A stretch of DNA of 64,000 nucleotides from Salticus scenicus (taxonomy: Eukaryota; Arthropoda; Arachnida; Araneae; Salticidae), in the NCBI GenBank assembly GCA_963930645.1, contig OZ005649.1, forward strand, positions 378,963,887-379,027,886, in the 5' to 3' direction. The first letter of the stretch is position 1; the number at the start of each line of letters is the position of its first letter. Positions 58,776 to 64,000 of the stretch are shown here, piece after piece. The notes under the pieces are model-generated. The model searched no databases. It was not told the origin of the DNA and saw only the letters and a list, made by a program, of their open reading frames with translations. The translations under genes were made by a program, and so were the position numbers.

Positions 58776-59240
58776 TGAATCCCTCACGCCAACTTGACTC
58801 TTTCTCATCGTAATCCAAATTACTGCTCTGTCTTCAGAAGTGAATTGGTTGCAATAGACTTGGGACTAGAAGCTATTCTCTCTGAAGAGGATTATGGTGA
58901 CCTATGGATCTTGACTGATAGCCGTAGTTCCCTTCACCATCTTAGTAATTGGATTCTTGTGGGCGACAAGGTCAGCACCTTTATACTGCTTAAATTTAGG
59001 CTCATTTCACTTAATCATGACGTTCATTTGCAATGGATACCTTCACACGTGAATCTCCACGGGAATGAAATGGCTGATAATCTTGCTAAGGAGGGTTGCA
59101 GGATTTCTTCAACTCCATCCTCCGCACTTACTTTTCTGAAGTTATACTCCCGGGAAAATTAAAAAATCTCGGAGGAGTGGAAAACTCCCCCCACCCATAA
59201 TTGGTACAAGGGCTCAAAACCGGGTTTGTCCCTTGACCTC
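58776..59240 (+). pseudogene. LINE-type RNase H domain, truncated
   Basis: 58794-59162 reads NYCSVFRSELVAIDLGLEAI (catalytic Glu), WILTDSRSSLHHL (catalytic Asp), then HVHLQWIPSHVNLHGNEMAD (His and last Asp). After the stop at 59160 the same frame runs on with EEWKTPPTHNWYKG and KPGLSLDLS. This is the RNase H found behind RT in jockey-like non-LTR elements. It would remove RNA from RNA-DNA hybrids. All four catalytic positions appear present, but no RT is attached and a TAA cuts the tail. A 24-bp duplication with CAGCAGCAGTCATCA lies at 59240-59278. Confidence 0.75.
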
Positions 59241-59375
59241 AGCAGCAGTCATCAGCAGAATTCAGCAGCAGTCATCATGAGTAGAACAGTAAGAGGAATT
59301 ATGAGTCTTTGATCTCTGTAAAACAAGTCTGATTTTGCATCAGATCTCTTTCCTATCGAACCAGCAGTTCAACGT

Positions 59376-59594
59376 TTGGTCACATTTCCTTCAGCAATTT
59401 TAGATCTTCGAATTTCATTAGAAATTCGGCGGATTGAAATTATCCTTCCACTTAAAAAACACTTTTATCACACTTCACTACATGAACGTTCTTTTTTTCG
59501 AGGAATTATCAGTAATGTCCGTCCAAGAAAAATTGAAGGCTTATATATGAATTATTCTATCCCAGTAGTTAAAAAATTCGCATGTCAACTGTAA
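59376..59594 (+). CDS. Short unassigned frame (72 residues)
   Basis: From ATG 59376; the frame may extend further upstream. It is not random-looking: the tail RKIEGLYMNYSIPVVKKFACQ is well mixed and the frame ends close to the candidate right inverted repeat at 59634. I do not recognise a family. It could be the C-terminus of a transposon protein. No signal peptide or membrane segment. Confidence 0.25.
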   Translation: MVTFPSAILDLRISLEIRRIEIILPLKKHFYHTSLHERSFFRGIISNVRPRKIEGLYMNYSIPVVKKFACQL

Positions 59595-60121
59595 TTTATC
59601 CCCTATTAAGTTAAATAAAACGAAAAAATCTTGATTGTCCCTATAATTATGAACAACTAAAAACGTGGAGAAAAAAATATTTTGCACTACTTTTTATTAA
59701 TTTTGTTTCATATTAAAAAAATTATACCACGTTTGGTTTTTAGAATACTAGATATATTAAGTGCACTTAGTATAACCTTGTTCACAATTATTTTTGAATT
59801 ACTTATTTCGAAACATAAAGTGTCCTTTTATATATGAGAAAGAGTGTATATCCAGAAAAAAAAATATTTAAATTGTCTAAATATCTTCAAAACATTTTTA
59901 ATATAATATAAATATTAATTTTCCTTTTCTATTCTAATAATTAACAATTGAAAAAATATATATTAGAATTTTTTGAAAGGTTAGAAAAAATTAGAATATG
60001 CAAATATTTTCCTATTGGTTTAGAGAACTTCTGTAAATTTCATTAACCGCAGGACTAACATGTATTCTGCGGAAAAGGAAAAGTGATCTGGCGTTTGATT
60101 TTAGTTTAGTATTTGCTTAAT

Positions 60122-61132
60122 ATGGGTCAAAAGAGCAATTTATCTGAAGCTGTGAAGTTTCGTGTGAAAGAAAAGAAAGAAAAACACAGCAGTTTATAGT
60201 AAAGGAAATGAAATGTTCTCAAGGAGATATGAGTGCAGTTTTAATAGAATAATCTAATAATAAGTGTTTTCAAAATAAATATTTTAAAAGTGGCCAAAAG
60301 TTAATAAATTCAGCAAGAGATGAAACGAAATCAAAAAAGATTGTGAAGAAACATCACTTTCGAAGAGTGAGATATTTGCAGAGAAAAAAGAAAGAAGTGG
60401 GTATAAATGCCTCTAAATCGACAATATTAGGATGACTTCACAAATTAGGTTTTAGATCACGCGTGCGTAAAACAAAGCCACTCTTATCATCGAAGCAAAT
60501 ATTAGCTAGAGTTAAATGTTGCAAACAAAGGCTGTTTCGAGGTCAAGATGATTGGAGCAAGGTAATTTTCAGCGATGAAAGTATGTTTTGTGTGTTCCAC
60601 TGGGATCAATGTGTGTTTGGAGACTTAAACAAGAATTTTTTGATAAAGAGTATTTAAAACGTTCGATTAAATTTGCGACATTTATCATGCTATGGGGCTG
60701 CATGTTTGCACATAGCCCGGGTAGATTCTGCATTGTTTACTCAAAAGTCAATCCAGATATGATTCCATAAATTTCTGAGTACTTCAGAATACTTCATGTG
60801 AGGATTTATGTGATGACAATTTCATGTTTCGACAAGATTCAGATTCTTGCCACACTTCCAAATCAACAACTTAACGCTTCCAATAAAGGGAGATTAATGT
60901 ACTCCCTTGGTCTTCGAACTCACCCATTCTAAACCCCATCGAGAATTTGTGGGGAATTATAAAAAAAAGACTTGAATAAGTTATACATCAAGAGACAACA
61001 AAGATCTTATTTCTAGTTTGAAGTACATATTGGCGAATTTTGATTAAAATAATTTGTGAGTTTTTAGTCAATAATATGCCAAATCATTTGAGAGCTGTCA
61101 TTAAACCTAAAGGTGATGCAAGAAAGTACTGA
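60122..61132 (+). pseudogene. Tc1-like transposase, heavily degraded
   Basis: It opens with ATG GGT and reads GQKSNLSEAVKF (Tc1 HTH start). After many breaks come SRVRKTKPLLS, DDWSKVIFSDES (first catalytic Asp, about 60548-60583), MLWGCMFAHSPGRF (60688), QDSDSCHTS (second Asp, about 60835), PIENLWGIIKKRLE (Glu, about 60937-60977) and a C-terminus ending VIKPKGDARKY at 61130-61132. Several frameshifts and stops separate the pieces. An intact copy would excise and insert TA-targeted elements and could have mobilised the MITEs here. I could not identify its TIRs. Confidence 0.82.
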
Positions 61133-61557
61133 TTAGCAAGTAAAAACCCTTCGAGTTTAAATTGTGCACAATACATTTACATTATTCTTATTTAACCCTG
61201 TTATGAAGAATTCTTATATTTTGATTTTTTTTTTTCACTTGCTGTTTAAAATACATTTTCTATTTCATTGTAATATGTTTACATTTTTATAATCTGAAAA
61301 ATATGTAAATTTATTTTATGATATTTTACATTTGATATCATTGATTATTTATTTGATAAATTAGATTTGCATTTTCTTTGACCATATTTTCTTTCATTAT
61401 TCTAAATTTTCGAATCGGAGTTGTAGATGAGTGACAGAATTAGATTCTGTGAATTATATATTTCACTGACGAGTGCATGTCAATGCTTAGCGGCATATGA
61501 GATTTCTGTATTAAGTTTAGAGAAAGCTATATTTCTTATATAAAAACTAAACATGTC

Positions 61558-61591
<34 letters not shown>

Positions 61592-62565
61592 AGAATCCTT
61601 TAATATTGCATTAATGTCTAGATGCATACATTTTCTGAATAAAATATCAGGAAGTATACGTTTTTGAGGAATTAATTAATTGAACGCAGTACCGACAAAT
61701 ACTCAAACACTGATGAAATTCCATATTAATATACAGCATTGTAATAATAATTCATAATTGTAAACATTTTGCTGTTTTAAATTGCCGCTTCTAGTATAAG
61801 GGAACTTGTATGATTGGGAACATTTTCTTACCACGATTTTTTAACGTGTTTACACGTTTTAATATAAGATTTAAGGATTCCGAAAATCCCAGAATTTATG
61901 TGGTGTCGTCTCTTAGTCAGTTTGTTAGTTAGTTCGTTAGCTAAAACGATAGCTTGTTTGTTAGTTTTTTTTTTTTTTTTTTTTTTTTTTCAATGTTGAT
62001 AATTTAGCAAACTTCTACTTCTTTGAGAGAAGAAAATTAAATTAAATAATTCTTTTATAAAATTAATAATCATTTTAAATATCAGATATTTAAAAAAAAA
62101 AAAAGTATTTTAGATTTTTTGTGTACATGGTTTTCTAGAAATGTGTAATAAATAAAAAGCTTAAAAAAATCTATTCCCGAAAATAACTATTTTATTATTG
62201 ATAAATGTTATTCATTATCAAAGAAATAATTTGATATGGCCTTCATACGACTTTTGCTTACCCTGCATTTCAATACTGAAAAGAAAGACAGATTTCAAAT
62301 TATGAGTTAATTTAACAAATACTGTGTATAAACCTATGATAAAAAAAACTAGGTTTAGGAACATTTTTATTTTTTGAATAACTGTGTGTGAGGAGGATAT
62401 TACCCTTTTCAATCCCCCGTCTGAATATAGTATTTAACTTTTATCCGTGATTGTAATGAAATGCTCGCCCTCTGGTGGGCTAAGGTGAAATTACAATTAC
62501 CATAAATAGCTTTCGGCTTTCGTCGAGACGCGATGTTTAGTTTCACATATATTTATTGAATAAAA
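61133..62565. other. AT-rich spacer
   Basis: A-run 61561-61590 and T-run 61966-61990. 62225-62450 resembles repeats at 28470 and 36565. No gene. Confidence 0.5.
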
Positions 62566-62760
62566 ATGAATAAAACCGGTAAAAAAGATAACGCATACTG
62601 TTGTGTGCTACAGTGTAACTCCAAAGGATCAAGAAATCCAGAATTAAGCTTCTTTTATTTCCAAATGACAAATTTAAAATTTCAGTTGCTTCGGCTAATG
62701 GAAGTAAAGAATTAATCAGATGATTTGAAACTAATATTTGTTCAGCTTCAGTTAAAAATC
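62566..62760 (+). pseudogene. THAP-type zinc-finger N-terminus, frameshifted
   Basis: From ATG 62566: MNKTGKKDNAYCCVLQCNSK, then ELSFFYF, matching the THAP opening CX3-4C followed by the SFF-F block. Frame is lost near 62658; the next frame continues with a short FPNDKF-like stretch. The conserved tryptophan, His and last Cys are not recovered. The context resembles 18423: a promoter-like AT-rich region and no further exons. Confidence 0.48.
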
Positions 62761-63389
62761 TACATCCGATTGAACTTTGAATAAACTGAAATATTTTTTT
62801 CCAAAAGCAATCAATTTTCCATGATGTAATGGCGGAGAAATTATAGCACGAATATTAAGTAGTAACACAAACAGAACAATAATAAATACACGTGTGTATT
62901 ATATTTACTAACAACAAAAGCTGAAAAAGCGCCATCTATCGATCATTACAAAAGCGGATAGAATGAAAGGCTGTCGTTAAATTTAAAATTTATTTCAAAT
63001 TATTCAGACAACTTTCACCCCCATCACTCCCTGAGACTTATCAATCTTGATCAAACTATTCAAGTACCAGACTCATATAAAATTCAAAAATAAAAATAAA
63101 TTAAATAAAAATAAAAATATTTAAATTGCCTGCAATTATTTGTTTTTAAATTAGGCTTTTATTTATCTTATGGGTATGAGAAATAATTGGGCAGTTTGCC
63201 TGGACATGGTAAAATATAGTAAAGCACTTCTACCAATTAAATTCAATAGAAAAGGATGTTTTTTCTTAATTATCGGTAGCTCTGTATGCACTTCATATAC
63301 TATGTATATACCACATTGTATACTTAAATTTAATCGTATATTAATAACACACAAGGTAACCTCAAAGGCACTGCAAAAATTTCCAAGTA
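62761..63389. other. AT-rich spacer
   Basis: No recognised gene or structured repeat beyond simple AT-rich words. Confidence 0.5.
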
Positions 63390-63391
63390 TA

Positions 63392-63676
63392 CACCCCGCT
63401 ACAAAAAGATAGGAACAAAGGTTTTTTTTTTTGATTTTTCATAAAATAACGTTATCTAAATTGTGCTTATCATTTATTATTATTATAAAATAACACTATT
63501 CCTGGACTCATTTTTGTTTTAAGACTAATTTAGAAAAGTTTTAAGACTAAAACTTGTCTAATTTAAGACTACACACCGCGACAAAAAGATAGGAACAAAG
63601 GTTTTTTTTAAATTTTTCATACAATAACATTATCAAAAGAAAAAACCCTTTGTTCCTATCTTTTTGTCGCGGGGTG
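63392..63676. mobile_element. Compound MITE, second copy, partly deleted
   Basis: Left outer arm 63392-63569 is again 178 bp and is followed by TA and an inner element tip (CACACCGCGACAAAAAG at 63572), exactly as at 31594. The right part is collapsed: most of the inner element and the right outer arm are missing, ending CTTTTTGTCGCGGGGTG at 63676 with TA (63677-63678). TA also precedes it (63390-63391). Confidence 0.85.
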
Positions 63677-63678
63677 TA

Positions 63679-64000
63679 TGTCCCACTATAATCTAATTTT
63701 TGGGTAGCCATGTAAGTGAATGATGAATGATTTTTATACCATATTTTACACGAAACATGCTTTTATGTTAATAAAAAGTATATGTTTATTTTATTACGTT
63801 TAGTGCAGCCTTTAGATTTTAAACTGTATCTATTGAAAATTACTCCCATAGACGTAATGTACTTCAATTATTTTGGATGCCCATGTACACGAGCCTTTTG
63901 CGGGATCAGAATGAACAATTTTCTGTAGTATACTTCTATAATACAGACTTATAATGCCGAGTTTAGACTTCCCATTATTATTTGTTCTTAAGATATGCTA
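63679..64000. other. AT-rich end of window
   Basis: Nothing recognised. Confidence 0.5.

Larger units (their letters stand above)
58670..59846. mobile_element. TIR-flanked unit (Tc1-like ends) carrying an RNase H fragment
   Basis: The left end, CACTGGTTCTCATAATTATA then AGGACAC, after TA (58668-58669), is mirrored at 59820-59846 with about five mismatches in 27, followed by TA (59847-59848). A second, shorter match to the left end lies at 59634-59654 (GTCCCTATAATTATGAAC), so the right boundary may be there instead. The interior holds a LINE-type RNase H remnant and an unassigned frame, not a transposase. Confidence 0.5.

Overview
The window looks like AT-rich, intron-poor, transposon-dominated nuclear DNA of an arthropod. 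An arachnid, perhaps a spider, is my best guess. That guess rests on the mix of mariner, Tc1, hAT, gypsy, copia, Penelope-like and LINE remnants and on abundant foldback MITEs and poly(A) tracts; no host gene confirms it. I found no convincing single-copy host gene, rRNA, CRISPR or prokaryotic feature. Nearly all recognisable coding sequence belongs to mobile elements, most of them broken.

Layout. 1104-6587 is a complete but decayed Ty1/copia element with two LTRs and a TTAGT target-site duplication. 8293-9031 is a diverged solo LTR, and 10054-10570 is a Penelope-like GIY-YIG remnant. 11820-14190 is a satellite-like array that becomes a 318-319 bp higher-order repeat. 16297-18195 is a composite dispersed repeat with internal tandem units. 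18423-18580 is a THAP zinc-finger fragment, followed by an hAT-type element (18703-21008, 8-bp target duplication). 21151-27119 is a Ty3/gypsy element on the minus strand with 476-bp LTRs, one amber codon between gag and pol, and one frameshift in integrase. 27120-44600 is mostly AT-rich filler with 147-bp and 173-bp tandem arrays, three foldback MITEs, tRNA-like fragments and a LINE 3' end. 44603-45524 is a mariner with an internal deletion.

The most interesting element is at 46696-53927. It is a young Ty3/gypsy-type retrotransposon whose integrase precedes reverse transcriptase (the copia-like order known from Gmr1-like elements). Its gag has a SCAN-like capsid region, and gag joins pol through a textbook -1 slippery heptamer directly before the gag stop. 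Its LTRs differ at only three positions that I could find, yet pol has one frameshift and one nonsense codon.

54009-57438 is an internally deleted LTR element on the minus strand (PBS, gag and protease remnants, no RT). Its 3' LTR carries a MITE, and the other LTR preserves the empty site. 58670-59846 is a TIR-flanked unit containing a LINE-type RNase H fragment. 60122-61132 is a dead Tc1 transposase, 62566-62760 a second THAP fragment, and 63392-63676 a second copy of the compound MITE seen at 31594-32174.

The genes do not form a pathway. The window records successive insertion, foldback formation and decay.
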